Notes: generated by a model not told the origin, from the sequence alone. A DNA stretch of 64,000 bases from PRS1 sp965250265 (GCA_965250265.1 CBDFNO010000010.1:248001-312000); one strand, 5' to 3'; counted from the first letter of the stretch, positions 16,918 through 25,377 are shown. Numbers and translations: made by a program.

Positions 16918-17508
16918 TTATCTTTTCTTTTTTACATCAGGAAAACGCATTCTATAATCAACATTAACCTTCCCTTTTGAAATGTTTTTAAGTTTTCCTT
17001 TAATTAACCGCTTTTTTAGATTAGAAATTTTATCAGTAAATAAAATCCCCTCAATATGATCGTACTCATGTTGTATCACTCGAGCCAATAAGCCATCAAA
17101 TTCCTTTACATGTGTTTTAAAATTTTCATCTTGGTATTTAATTTTTATTTGTGGTTTTCTCGACACATCTTCTCTAATGTTTGGTATACTTAAGCAGCCT
17201 TCGTTAAATACCCATTCCTCACCTTCTTCTTCATGTATTTTCGCATTAATAAAAGTGCATTTAAAATCTTTTAACTCCTCTATTTCCTCAACTGTAAGAG
17301 TATCATCTTCCGCAAATGGTGAAGTATCTATAATAAACATACGTATTGGTAACCCAATTTGTGGTGTGGCTAATCCAATTCCATAAGCATTATACATAGT
17401 CTCATACATATTCTCAATGAGTTCCATTAATTTTGGATATTCAGCATTAATATCTTTAGCTTTCTTTCTAAGTATTGGATCACCATATGCTATTATTGGT
17501 AAAATCAT
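16918..17508 (-). CDS. def: Peptide deformylase
   Basis: Removes the N-formyl group from new proteins at the ribosome exit. In 196 residues all three metal-site motifs are present: GIGLATPQ (43-50), EGCLSIP (103-109, metal ligand Cys105) and HEYDH (147-151, two His ligands and catalytic Glu148). It has an insertion between motifs 1 and 2 (FAEDDTLTVEEIEELKDF), as in type-I enzymes of Bacteroidota. A TATTTTTG -7 element lies just upstream (17540-17533, minus), so it has its own promoter. DUF5606 follows. Confidence 0.98.
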   Translation of the reverse strand: MILPIIAYGDPILRKKAKDINAEYPKLMELIENMYETMYNAYGIGLATPQIGLPIRMFIIDTSPFAEDDTLTVEEIEELKDFKCTFINAKIHEEEGEEWVFNEGCLSIPNIREDVSRKPQIKIKYQDENFKTHVKEFDGLLARVIQHEYDHIEGILFTDKISNLKKRLIKGKLKNISKGKVNVDYRMRFPDVKKKR

Positions 17509-17532
17509 TTGTTTGTTTTAGATAATTGTTTG

Positions 17533-17540
17533 CAAAAATA
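17533..17540 (-). promoter_or_regulatory. -7 element (TATTTTTG) for def
   Basis: TATTTTTG on the minus strand, 25 bases before the def ATG, matches the TAnnTTTG consensus. No TTTG at ideal -33 spacing is apparent. Confidence 0.5.
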
Positions 17541-17574
17541 CAATTCTACACTATTATTGTTAGTATTTGAGCAA

Positions 17575-17603
17575 AAAAAACTCCTTTTTTAAAGGAGTTT
17601 TTT
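17575..17603. terminator. Terminator downstream of the first T9SS cargo gene
   Basis: AAAAAACTCCTTT / AAAGGAGTTTTTT forms a strong symmetrical hairpin with T tracts on both strands. On the minus strand it terminates the 199-residue T9SS protein gene and insulates def. It is nearly identical to the hairpin at 18415-18444. Confidence 0.88.
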
Positions 17604-17629
17604 GTTAAATATAAGAATAGAACTTAATT

Positions 17630-18229
17630 TTATTGCATTATTATAACTTTTCTAGTAATAGTGGCATTATCGGTAACTATTTGCATGAAATATACACCAT
17701 TAGTAAGGGTTGAAGTATTAATTTGCTTTCTTGTAACGTTATCAATCTCGTCGGTAACGGTTAATTTTCCAGTTACATCATACATATAAATTTTAGCCGA
17801 AATGTTTGTAGCCAATTTAATAGTAAGTAGATCATCCTTTCTTAAAGGATTAGGATAAATTGAAATCGATTCATTTAATGCTACATCATTATTTGATAAC
17901 ACAATTAAATCTCCATTTACATATCCGCAAAGACCGTTAGGATCAAAGTCAACTGTAAATGTGTCAGCACTTGGCAAAGTATCACCAGAAAGAAAATCGT
18001 ACTTTAAATTTGTACCATTGCAACTTGCTAATACATAAGTAGCAAATAACCCACTATCAGAAATTAAAATTGGTGAGGGATAATCAGCACAAGTACCTGC
18101 GATTATCTTAAAATGAACTGTTGCAACTGTAGATTGGTTTCCTATTGTTTCGGGGCATGCAAATTGTGCATTAATAAAATTGACACATAAAAATGCCAAT
18201 ACCAGTAATAAATAGTAGTTTTTTCTCAT
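17630..18229 (-). CDS. Small secreted four-cysteine protein with T9SS type-A sorting domain (paralogue 1)
   Basis: The 199-residue protein has a signal peptide ending INAQ (about residue 21), a short mature domain of about 95 residues with four cysteines (ACPE, GTCADY, ASCNG, GLCGY) and a T9SS C-terminal sorting domain (about 120-199: ISIYPNPL ... MYDVTGKL ... GVYFMQIVTD ... TRKVIIM). It should therefore be exported through Sec and T9SS and attached to the cell surface or released. The neighbouring 197-residue gene has the same layout and cysteine spacing. The two cargo domains match no family I know. It ends at a strong terminator. Confidence 0.88.
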   Translation of the reverse strand: MRKNYYLLLVLAFLCVNFINAQFACPETIGNQSTVATVHFKIIAGTCADYPSPILISDSGLFATYVLASCNGTNLKYDFLSGDTLPSADTFTVDFDPNGLCGYVNGDLIVLSNNDVALNESISIYPNPLRKDDLLTIKLATNISAKIYMYDVTGKLTVTDEIDNVTRKQINTSTLTNGVYFMQIVTDNATITRKVIIMQ

Positions 18230-18321
18230 AATAGTTTGGGGTTAATATTCTATAAAACTCGAATATAACCATTTATTAAAATTAGTTGTTAAAATAATAG
18301 CTCAATAAACTAAAAATCCGT

Positions 18322-18354
18322 TTATCGGGATAAAAATACCATTTATACCGATAA
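18322..18354. promoter_or_regulatory. Inverted repeat TTATCGG/CCGATAA upstream of T9SS paralogue 1
   Basis: TTATCGG (18322-18328) and CCGATAA (18348-18354) form a seven-base inverted repeat separated by 19 bases, about 95-125 bases upstream of the paralogue 1 start. A CCGATAA copy also occurs at 19165-19171, at similar distance upstream of paralogue 2. It could be an operator; a chance match remains possible. Confidence 0.35.
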
Positions 18355-18414
18355 GAAACAAATTATCTTGATTTTATGTATTACCCTACATTTTATTGCC
18401 AACACTAGCGCAAA

Positions 18415-18444
18415 AAAAAACTCCTTTTAAAAAAGGAGTTTTTT
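18415..18444. terminator. Terminator downstream of the second T9SS cargo gene
   Basis: AAAAAACTCCTTTT / AAAAGGAGTTTTTT with a two-base loop, flanked by A and T tracts. It lies 18 bases after the paralogue 2 stop and closely copies the terminator at 17575-17603. Confidence 0.88.
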
Positions 18445-18461
18445 GCAATATATTATATAAG

Positions 18462-19055
18462 TTATTTATTTATAATAACTTTTCGGGTTATTGTAGTATT
18501 ATCTGTAGCCAAACGAAGAAAATACACACCACTAGTCAGGTTAGATGTATTAATTTCTTTTCTCCTAACGTTATTCATTTCATCTGTAACAGCTAATTTT
18601 CCTGTTACATCGTATATGAATATTTTGGCAGTCGTGTTAACCTCAAACTTTAAATTGAGTTGATTATCCTTCATCAAAGGGTTTGGATACACTGTTAATA
18701 TAGCGTTTAAAAATTCGAAATCACTAATTGGTAATACACTATCATTATAGTTGCACACGGCATCAAAACCTGTATCTATTTGAAAAGTACCTCCAATTGG
18801 CGGTGGTGTTCCTGAATCCAAATTATAAAATGCAGTATTATTACCTGCCACACAATTTGATAAAGACCATGATGCCCCACCAGTAGTAGTAATAATCAAA
18901 GGCATCCCAGCACAATTTATTGATCCATCATAAGTTACAGTCATTTTGCTTCCGCCACCATTAATAGTCGCAGAATCTGGACAAGGTTCTTGAGCATTAA
19001 TTTCGTTAAAGCTAAATACAATAGCTAATAACAACAATAAGTAGATTTTTTTCAT
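18462..19055 (-). CDS. Small secreted four-cysteine protein with T9SS type-A sorting domain (paralogue 2)
   Basis: This 197-residue protein has a signal peptide ending INAQ, a mature domain of about 95 residues with four cysteines (EPCPDS, INCAGM, SNCVAG, AVCNYN) and a T9SS type-A sorting domain (about 118-197: LTVYPNPLMKDNQ ... IYDVTGKLAVTDEMNN ... GVYFLRLATD ... TRKVIINK). The sorting domain closely matches paralogue 1, while the cargo domain has diverged but keeps the cysteines, which probably form two disulphides. It has its own promoter (TTTTG/TATGTTTG) and terminator, so the duplication copied a complete transcription unit. Cargo function unknown. Confidence 0.88.
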   Translation of the reverse strand: MKKIYLLLLLAIVFSFNEINAQEPCPDSATINGGGSKMTVTYDGSINCAGMPLIITTTGGASWSLSNCVAGNNTAFYNLDSGTPPPIGGTFQIDTGFDAVCNYNDSVLPISDFEFLNAILTVYPNPLMKDNQLNLKFEVNTTAKIFIYDVTGKLAVTDEMNNVRRKEINTSNLTSGVYFLRLATDNTTITRKVIINK

Positions 19056-19127
19056 AAGATTTGGTTTTAATTGTTAAAATAATGTTTTTTTAAATTTAAA
19101 TCAAGTTATTAAAACTCGACTAATAGA

Positions 19128-19160
19128 CAAACATACTTATTTTCAGGTTAAAAAGCAAAA
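19128..19160 (-). promoter_or_regulatory. Promoter of T9SS paralogue 2 (-33 TTTTG, -7 TATGTTTG)
   Basis: On the minus strand TTTTG (19160-19156) and TATGTTTG (19135-19128) are separated by 20 bases, a good Bacteroidota promoter. It predicts a leader of about 65 bases before the ATG at 19055. Confidence 0.65.
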
Positions 19161-19190
19161 TTTTCCGATAAAATGTAAAAAAATAATTTC

Positions 19191-19601
19191 TTACTTTGAA
19201 TACAAATAACTCTGCAAGATAAGAGCGGCGCTGATTTCGTCAATTAAAGCCTTATTTTTTCGTTGTTTCTTACTTAATCCACTATCAATCATAGTTTTAA
19301 AAGCCATTTTTGATGTAAAACGCTCATCTACGCGTATATAGGGAGTTTTTGGAAAAAAAACTTTTAATTTGCTTAAAAAAGGAATGATAAATTCTTCACT
19401 TTCTGAGGGTTTATTATTCATTTGTTTTGGTTCTCCAATTAAAAAAAGTTCTACCGATTCTTTTTTTAAGTATTCTTGCAAAAAAGGCATAAGTTCCTTA
19501 GTGGACACAGTGGTAAGTCCAGAAGCAATAATTTGAAGTTCATCCGTTACAGCAATTCCTGTTCGTATTTTTCCGTAGTCTATAGCTAAAATTCTCCCCA
19601 T
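19191..19601 (-). CDS. ruvX: Putative pre-16S rRNA nuclease / Holliday junction resolvase RuvX (YqgF)
   Basis: From the ATG at 19601 the protein has 136 residues and starts MGRILAIDYGKIRTGIAVTD, the RNase H-like first strand with the catalytic Asp (IDYG). Further motifs are FLIGEPKQMNN, VDERFTS (catalytic Glu) and IDEISAALILQSYL (C-terminal Asp). A longer reading from TTG 19628 is rejected because the -7 element TAATTTTG lies at 19623-19616, so the TTG lies upstream of transcription. The family matures the 16S rRNA 5' end and may act on recombination junctions. Divergent from dapD. Confidence 0.94.
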   Translation of the reverse strand: MGRILAIDYGKIRTGIAVTDELQIIASGLTTVSTKELMPFLQEYLKKESVELFLIGEPKQMNNKPSESEEFIIPFLSKLKVFFPKTPYIRVDERFTSKMAFKTMIDSGLSKKQRKNKALIDEISAALILQSYLYSK

Positions 19602-19615
19602 AAAGTAAATTTGCA

Positions 19616-19623
19616 CAAAATTA
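19616..19623 (-). promoter_or_regulatory. -7 element (TAATTTTG) for ruvX
   Basis: TAATTTTG on the minus strand matches TAnnTTTG and lies 15 bases before the chosen ATG, supporting that start. Confidence 0.5.
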
Positions 19624-19696
19624 AACAAAAAAACTCTTTATTGTTAAGAACGTATTTTTAAGTAGATTAAATTCTATACCAAATAAATTATAGCAT

Positions 19697-19704
19697 TATA
19701 TTTG
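19697..19704 (+). promoter_or_regulatory. -7 element (TATATTTG) for dapD
   Basis: TATATTTG matches TAnnTTTG and ends 20 bases before the dapD ATG at 19725. Confidence 0.55.
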
Positions 19705-19724
19705 TTTCGAATTTCAATTACACA

Positions 19725-20540
19725 ATGGAAGATATTAAAATTATAATAGAAAATGCCTGGGATAACAGAGCACTTCTAAAAGATGAAAACACCATTTCTA
19801 CTATTAAAAAGGTTATTGAATTATTAGATAACGGCGTTTTAAGAGTTGCAGAGCCTAGTACTAATGGATGGCTAGTCAATGAATGGGTTAAAAAAGCTGT
19901 TGTTTTATACTTTCCAATTCAAAAAATGAAAACTATTGAAGCTGGTCCTTTAGAATTTCATGATAAAATTCCTTTAAAAACTGGTTATGCCGAAAAAGGA
20001 ATTCGTGTTGTTCCTCATGCTGTTGCACGATATGGTGCATATATCTCTAAAGGTGTTATTTTATTGCCTAGTTATGTGAATATTGGCGCTTATGTAGATG
20101 AAGGCACCATGGTAGATACCTGGGCAACGGTTGGTAGCTGTGCTCAAATTGGTAAAAATGTTCATTTATCTGGTGGTGTAGGTATTGGCGGCGTTTTAGA
20201 ACCTTTACAAGCAGCTCCAGTCATTATAGAGGACAACGCATTTATTGGGTCACGAAGTATTGTGGTTGAAGGAGTTCGCATTGAAAAAGAGGCAGTTCTA
20301 GGTGCTAATGTCGTGCTAACTGCATCAACTAAAATAATAGACATTACTGGTAATGAACCACTTGAAATGAAGGGAATTGTCCCAGCTCGTTCAGTAGTAA
20401 TCCCTGGTAGCTATGTTAAAAAATTTCCAGCTGGAAGTTATAATGTACCTTGTGCATTAATTATTGGAGAACGCAAAGAAAGTACTAATAAAAAGACATC
20501 GCTTAATAATGCACTACGTGAATACGATGTTTCAGTATAA
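19725..20540 (+). CDS. dapD: 2,3,4,5-tetrahydropyridine-2,6-dicarboxylate N-succinyltransferase
   Basis: DapD carries out the succinylation step of the succinylase route to meso-diaminopimelate and lysine. The 271-residue protein shows the N-terminal helical domain and a left-handed beta-helix built from hexapeptide repeats (for example GVILLPSYVNIGAYVDEGTMVDTWATVG and NAFIGSRSIVVEGV), and ends in the usual C-terminal tail. The diaminopimelate decarboxylase of the same pathway lies at 43921, far away. The following gene begins inside its last codons, so the two are co-transcribed, although their functions differ. Confidence 0.97.
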   Translation: MEDIKIIIENAWDNRALLKDENTISTIKKVIELLDNGVLRVAEPSTNGWLVNEWVKKAVVLYFPIQKMKTIEAGPLEFHDKIPLKTGYAEKGIRVVPHAVARYGAYISKGVILLPSYVNIGAYVDEGTMVDTWATVGSCAQIGKNVHLSGGVGIGGVLEPLQAAPVIIEDNAFIGSRSIVVEGVRIEKEAVLGANVVLTASTKIIDITGNEPLEMKGIVPARSVVIPGSYVKKFPAGSYNVPCALIIGERKESTNKKTSLNNALREYDVSV

Positions 20541-21615
20541 ATTTTTAATTTACATATCTTATAGTTATGCTATTCCGATTGGTAATCCGTTAGAAAATGA
20601 AATCATCAAACGTGGTTATAATGTAAAATGGTTTAGTGATTTAGATGACGGAAAAAGAGCATTACAAGTTAAAGCCAATGTATTACATAAAATTAAAGAT
20701 GTCATTGCCTATAAGCCTCACATTATTTTAACTGCCACTGACAGTGTTCCGGATTTTATTAAAGCTTTAAAGGTTCAAGTATTTCATGGTTTTAATGCGC
20801 AAAAAAGACCGAATAAAAAAAATGCCTTTGCACATTTTAGGTTACGTGGCTTTTTTGATTTGTATTGTACGCAAGGTCCTAATACTAGTAAAGGGTTTAA
20901 AGCACAACTTAAAAAACATCCATATTTTGAAGTCATAGAAACTGGCTGGAGCAAGGTCGATCCTTTGTTCCCTTTAGGTAGCAAAGAAATAAACAAAATA
21001 CCAACAATAATGATTGCTTCTACTTTTACAGAACGTTTAAGTTTAGCATATAATGATTCTGTATTTAACATTATTAAAGCTTTATCCAATTCTGGAAAGT
21101 TTAATTTCATAATGGTATTACATCCTAAAATTCCAATAGAATTAGTTAACAAATGGAAAATATTAAATGGTAATCTTTTTACTTTTAAGAATACAACCGA
21201 TTTAATTCCACTTTTTAAACAATCAGATATCATGTTTGCTGATACAACTTCGGCAATACAAGAGTTTTTACTTCAGAAGAAACCAGTAGTATCGTTTAAT
21301 CACACTTTTAGACACAATTATTTAATTCATATAAATGATACCTCAAGTATTGAAAACGCTTTTAATGATGCATTAACATATCCAGAAGAATTAATACATA
21401 ATATAAGTTCGTTTATTAACGATTTACATCCATATTTTGACGGTAAATCAAGCAAGCGTATCATTGATGCTTCAATTTCTTATTTACATAAAGATAAATC
21501 ATATTTAAAACGGAAGCCTTTAAATTTGATGCGCAAATACAAAATGAGAAAACGCCTAAATTATTTTACATTAAAGAGTTACAATAAACCTTTCACTATC
21601 GAATTAGATAATTAA
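20527..21615 (+). CDS. CDP-glycerol glycerophosphotransferase-like protein (TagB/SpsB-type fold)
   Basis: I start at the ATG at 20527, giving 362 residues beginning MFQYKFLIYISYSYAIPIGNPL; an upstream ATG at 20464 would lie fully inside dapD. The chosen start still overlaps dapD by 14 bases. Motifs are HIILTATDSVP, VFHGFNAQKR and a nucleotide-binding-type C-terminal part with IMFADTTSAIQEFLLQKKPVV, as in GT-B-fold glycerophosphotransferases. With the next two genes it forms an LPS-core-like set, so it may add a phospho-alditol or sugar to a surface glycan. The substrate cannot be named. Confidence 0.82.
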   Translation: MFQYKFLIYISYSYAIPIGNPLENEIIKRGYNVKWFSDLDDGKRALQVKANVLHKIKDVIAYKPHIILTATDSVPDFIKALKVQVFHGFNAQKRPNKKNAFAHFRLRGFFDLYCTQGPNTSKGFKAQLKKHPYFEVIETGWSKVDPLFPLGSKEINKIPTIMIASTFTERLSLAYNDSVFNIIKALSNSGKFNFIMVLHPKIPIELVNKWKILNGNLFTFKNTTDLIPLFKQSDIMFADTTSAIQEFLLQKKPVVSFNHTFRHNYLIHINDTSSIENAFNDALTYPEELIHNISSFINDLHPYFDGKSSKRIIDASISYLHKDKSYLKRKPLNLMRKYKMRKRLNYFTLKSYNKPFTIELDN

Positions 21616-22370
21616 TGACAAAACTTACTGCCATAATTCCTACAGGAAACGAAATTCACAATATAGAAGCAGTTATTGCTTCAGTAGGTTTTGCTGATGA
21701 AATTTTAGTTGTAGATAGCTTAAGTACAGATGGCACCTTTGAAAAAGCTCAAGAACTTGCTACAAAAGTTATTAAAAGAGAATATCAATATTCGGCTTCA
21801 CAAAAAAATTGGGCTATTCCTCAAGCACAACATGATTGGATTTTACTTGTTGATGCAGATGAGCGTGTGACTTCAGAATTAAAAACAGAAATTATTGAAA
21901 TTCTTAAAAACCCAAAAGAAGGTGTTATAGCTTATGATATTGGCAGAAACAACCATTTTATGGGAGAACGTGTAAAGTTTAGTGGTTGGAGAAACGACAC
22001 TGTTATAAGGTTATTTAAACGTGATTTTTGTAAATATGAAGACAAACACGTTCATGCTAAACTTATTGTAGATGGTACTATTGATAAATTACAACACAAA
22101 TTATATCACAACACCTATATAACTTTCGATAAGTATATCGAAAAAATGAATCGTTATGCTAATTTACAAGCAAAGGATTATGATGTAAAAACTGGTAAGT
22201 TAACACCTTATCATTTTGTTATTAAACCGTTTTGGGGATTCTTTAAACATTATATTGTTCAAAGTGGATTTAGAGATGGAATTGTTGGACTAACTATTGG
22301 ATATGTTCAAGGCTATGTAATCTTTATGCGTTATGTAAAACTTTGGTTATTACGAAAAGGCAGAGAATAA
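21615..22370 (+). CDS. GT2 glycosyltransferase, WaaE/KdtX-like LPS core type
   Basis: The 251-residue enzyme begins LTAIIPTGNEIHNIEAVIASV and has EILVVDSLSTDGTFE, SASQKNWAIPQA, LVDADERVTSELK (DxD) and the family's conserved HVHAKLIVDG and YHNTYITFDKYIEKMNRYA. These match WaaE/KdtX transferases that add beta-glucose to the first heptose of the LPS core. It overlaps the preceding gene by one base and is followed convergently by the Kdo-kinase-like gene, with 2 bases between them. Acceptor inferred only from family. Confidence 0.88.
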   Translation: MTKLTAIIPTGNEIHNIEAVIASVGFADEILVVDSLSTDGTFEKAQELATKVIKREYQYSASQKNWAIPQAQHDWILLVDADERVTSELKTEIIEILKNPKEGVIAYDIGRNNHFMGERVKFSGWRNDTVIRLFKRDFCKYEDKHVHAKLIVDGTIDKLQHKLYHNTYITFDKYIEKMNRYANLQAKDYDVKTGKLTPYHFVIKPFWGFFKHYIVQSGFRDGIVGLTIGYVQGYVIFMRYVKLWLLRKGRE

Positions 22371-22372
22371 TT

Positions 22373-23128
22373 TTATTTTTTCCAAAATTTTAATTTCTTT
22401 TTTAAACGCTTTTTTTTCTGAAATTTATTCTGAAACTCTCGAGTAGATTGCCACATCAAGTCAAAAACCTTATTACAATCGTCATTTATACATTTAGCAT
22501 ACTCATCACTCATCACCTCAACAATAGATTTGTGTTTAGTTAACCGAGAGAAATTTTTAATTCGAGTCTCAAAATCTATAGTTCCAAAATTCATTCTATT
22601 AAGATCAACAAGGTAAAAATCGTAATCATTCCCACTTTTTTTGATCAATGTGTTTCCAGGAGAATGGTCTAAAAAATGAATTCCTTTTTCATGCAATTTA
22701 TAAGTAAATCTGGTAAAGGCTCTTAATATTTTTTCATGGTCTGGATAATTTAAATTTCTTGAAAGTTCTCTATATGTTAAATCATACTCAAAATGTTCGC
22801 TAACATAAAAACTCCTTTTAAACAAAAGTCCAGAAGAATTTTCATAATACGCTATTGGTTGCGGAGTTCCTATGCCTAATTGAGTTAGTTTTTCTGCGTA
22901 TTCAAAAGATCGCTGTGCTTTTCCTTTGCGAAAGAATTTGTAAACAATTTGGTTTATTAAGTTTGGGATCTTAAAAGACTTGATATTTACAACCTTATCA
23001 TTCAACTGAAACAATTTCAACTTATTCCTTGCATCTTTGATTTGCTCTCCACTACTATCAAAAGATTCAATAAAGTCATCAATTTCTAATTCAATATCTT
23101 GGTATTTATGATGAAACACTTTCTTCAT
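22373..23128 (-). CDS. Lipopolysaccharide kinase (Kdo/WaaP/InaA family)
   Basis: This 251-residue soluble protein has a kinase fold: a lysine-containing N-lobe, then HFLDHSPGNTLI (about residues 155-166, catalytic Asp and Asn) and FYLVDLNRMNFG (about 174-185, DFG-like Asp). Kinases of this family phosphorylate Kdo or heptose in the inner core of LPS. The very basic C-terminus (KFQKKKRLKKKLKFWKK) probably binds the membrane. It converges with the WaaE-like gene, supporting an LPS-core function. Confidence 0.87.
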   Translation of the reverse strand: MKKVFHHKYQDIELEIDDFIESFDSSGEQIKDARNKLKLFQLNDKVVNIKSFKIPNLINQIVYKFFRKGKAQRSFEYAEKLTQLGIGTPQPIAYYENSSGLLFKRSFYVSEHFEYDLTYRELSRNLNYPDHEKILRAFTRFTYKLHEKGIHFLDHSPGNTLIKKSGNDYDFYLVDLNRMNFGTIDFETRIKNFSRLTKHKSIVEVMSDEYAKCINDDCNKVFDLMWQSTREFQNKFQKKKRLKKKLKFWKK

Positions 23129-23335
23129 GTGGCAATATTACAAAGTTTTAAGATAGAACTCATTTAATCTTTTTGTGTTTTACTGAAAATGAGATGAAAT
23201 TTGTTTAAATAAGGCACTTTTTGAAGTACATAGCAGCGATACGTATAAGAAAAGTAACGATATGTGGGCGAATTTCAATCATTTTTTAGGGAATAGAAAA
23301 AGTTTAAAGGAGTTCTTAATGTAGAAAACTAATCT

Positions 23336-23343
23336 TAAATTTG
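23336..23343 (+). promoter_or_regulatory. -7 element (TAAATTTG) for the threonylcarbamoyl-AMP synthase gene
   Basis: TAAATTTG matches TAnnTTTG and overlaps the TTG at 23341 that would otherwise look like a start codon. It fixes the translation start downstream at ATG 23368. Confidence 0.6.
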
Positions 23344-23367
23344 CAGCAAATAACTATTAATTATTCA

Positions 23368-23928
23368 ATGCAAACTGAAATTAGCAACGCCTTAAAAATC
23401 CTAAAACAAGGAGGCATTATTCTTTACCCAACTGATACTATTTGGGGAATTGGCTGTGATGCTTCGAATTTTGATGCGATTGAAAAAATATTCAAACTCA
23501 AAAAACGTAACGAAAGAAAATCTTTAATTTGTCTTGTGAGTGATTTAAAAATGCTAAATTATTATATACAGAGCATTCCTGAAACTGCTTATGATATTTT
23601 AAAATATGCTGATAAGCCGACTACAATTATCTACGACAAACCTGTTAGAGTTGCAAAAAATTTAATTGCAGAAAATAATACGCTTGCAATGAGAATTGTT
23701 AATGATGGCTTTACAAATCAGTTAATACGAAAATTGAGAAAACCAATTATATCAACTTCAGCAAATATTAGTGGGAAATCCACACCAAAATCGTTTAAAG
23801 ATATTAGTGAACATATTATTAAAGGTGTAGACTATGTTGTAAATTTGCCACACGAAAAAAAAGCTGCAAAACCATCATCAATTATTAAATTAACTAACGA
23901 TGGAAAAGTTAGAATAATTCGTCAATAA
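23368..23928 (+). CDS. L-threonylcarbamoyladenylate synthase (TsaC/YrdC family)
   Basis: The YrdC-fold enzyme makes threonylcarbamoyl-AMP from threonine, bicarbonate and ATP for the t6A modification of ANN-decoding tRNAs. In 186 residues it has LYPTDTIWGIGCDA, KKRNERKSLICLV and the ATP-site STSANISGKSTP. It lacks the extra Sua5 C-terminal domain. The start at 23368 is chosen because the upstream TTG overlaps the promoter. It is followed after 24 bases by the CCA-adding enzyme gene, making a tRNA-maturation pair. Confidence 0.93.
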   Translation: MQTEISNALKILKQGGIILYPTDTIWGIGCDASNFDAIEKIFKLKKRNERKSLICLVSDLKMLNYYIQSIPETAYDILKYADKPTTIIYDKPVRVAKNLIAENNTLAMRIVNDGFTNQLIRKLRKPIISTSANISGKSTPKSFKDISEHIIKGVDYVVNLPHEKKAAKPSSIIKLTNDGKVRIIRQ

Positions 23929-23952
23929 ATTTTAGTATTCGTTATAAAGAAT

Positions 23953-25377
23953 ATGAATTACAAAGAAGCATTACAACATAACATATTTAAAATTATATCT
24001 CAATCTGCTAAAGAGTTAAATTTGGACGGTTATGTCATAGGTGGTTTTGTACGTGATTTAATTCTACAACGTGGCACGCCTAAAGATATTGATGTTGTTG
24101 CTATAGGAAGTGGCATCAAACTCGCTAAACAAGTTTCAAAAAATCTACCAACAAATCCTAAAGTACAAGTATTTAAAACCTATGGTACTGCAATGCTTTG
24201 TTATGATGGTATTGAAATTGAATTTGTTGGTGCAAGAAAAGAGTCTTACAACGAAAATAGTAGAAACCCAATTGTTGAAAGTGGCACACTTCAAGACGAT
24301 CAAAATCGTCGCGATTTTACAATTAATGCATTAGCGCTTGATTTAAGCGAAAATAAATTTGGTGATTTACTAGATCCCTTTAATGGTATTTCAGATTTAA
24401 ATGATAAAATAATTCGCACACCTTTAAATCCAGATATTACTTATAGCGATGATCCTTTACGTATGATGCGAGCAATTCGTTTTGCAACACAACTCAATTT
24501 TACTATCGAAGAAGAATCACTCAATGCCATTTCTAAAAATAATAGAAGAATTGAGATTATCACTAAAGAACGTATTGTAGTAGAGCTCAATAAAATTCTT
24601 GAAAGTGAAAGACCTTCTATTGGTTTTCTTTTACTAGAAAAAACAGGGTTATTGGATTTAATTTTACCAGAACTTACTGCACTAAAAGGTATTGGTGAAG
24701 TTGAAGGACAACGCCATAAAGATAATTTTTATCACACATTGGAAGTGGTAGATAATATTGCAAGGAACACCGACAATCTTTGGTTACATTGGGCAGCGTT
24801 GTTACATGATATTGGGAAAGCGCCAACAAAAAAGTTTCATAAAAAAATTGGGTGGACATTTCATGCTCATGAATTTGAAGGATCCAAAATGGTATTTCAA
24901 CTTTTTAAAAGATTAAAAATGCCATTAAACGATAAAATGAAATTTGTGCAAAAAATGGTATTTATGAGTTCTCGCCCAATTGTATTGGCACAAGAAACAG
25001 TAACCGATTCTGCAGTTCGCCGTTTAGTCTTTGATGCAGGTGATTATGTGGATGATCTTATGACACTTTGTGAAGCAGATATTACTACAAAAAACTCTAA
25101 AAAGTTTAAAAAGTATCATAACAATTTTAAAATTGTTAGAGATAAAATAGTTGAGGTTGAAGCGCGCGATCATATTCGTAATTTTCAACCGCCAGTATCT
25201 GGTGAAGAAATTATGAAAATCTTTAATTTAGAACCTTCTCGAGAAATTGGTTTAATTAAAGATGCCATTAAAGAAGCCATTTTAGAAGGCATTATTCCAA
25301 ATGAACATGATGCAGCATTCCAATTAATGCTTAATGAAGGTAAAAAACTAGGACTCCAAATTAATGCAAAAAGATAA
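23953..25377 (+). CDS. CCA tRNA nucleotidyltransferase family protein with HD domain
   Basis: The 474-residue protein has the class II nucleotidyltransferase head VIGGFVRDLILQRGTPKDIDVVAIG (GGxVRD and DxD), the ARKESYNENSRNP loop, RRDFTINALALDL, DPLRMMRAIRFATQL and an HD domain (LHWAALLHDIGKAP, about residues 277-290). It adds or repairs the CCA end of tRNAs; in some lineages the same family acts as poly(A) polymerase. It overlaps the heme A synthase gene by 14 bases. Confidence 0.94.
   Translation: MNYKEALQHNIFKIISQSAKELNLDGYVIGGFVRDLILQRGTPKDIDVVAIGSGIKLAKQVSKNLPTNPKVQVFKTYGTAMLCYDGIEIEFVGARKESYNENSRNPIVESGTLQDDQNRRDFTINALALDLSENKFGDLLDPFNGISDLNDKIIRTPLNPDITYSDDPLRMMRAIRFATQLNFTIEEESLNAISKNNRRIEIITKERIVVELNKILESERPSIGFLLLEKTGLLDLILPELTALKGIGEVEGQRHKDNFYHTLEVVDNIARNTDNLWLHWAALLHDIGKAPTKKFHKKIGWTFHAHEFEGSKMVFQLFKRLKMPLNDKMKFVQKMVFMSSRPIVLAQETVTDSAVRRLVFDAGDYVDDLMTLCEADITTKNSKKFKKYHNNFKIVRDKIVEVEARDHIRNFQPPVSGEEIMKIFNLEPSREIGLIKDAIKEAILEGIIPNEHDAAFQLMLNEGKKLGLQINAKR

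Noticed and set aside
20464..20526. Upstream start for the CDP-glycerol transferase-like gene
   Set aside because: It would place 21 codons of unrelated sequence inside dapD; the ATG at 20527 begins at the conserved FLIYISYSYAIPIG segment.
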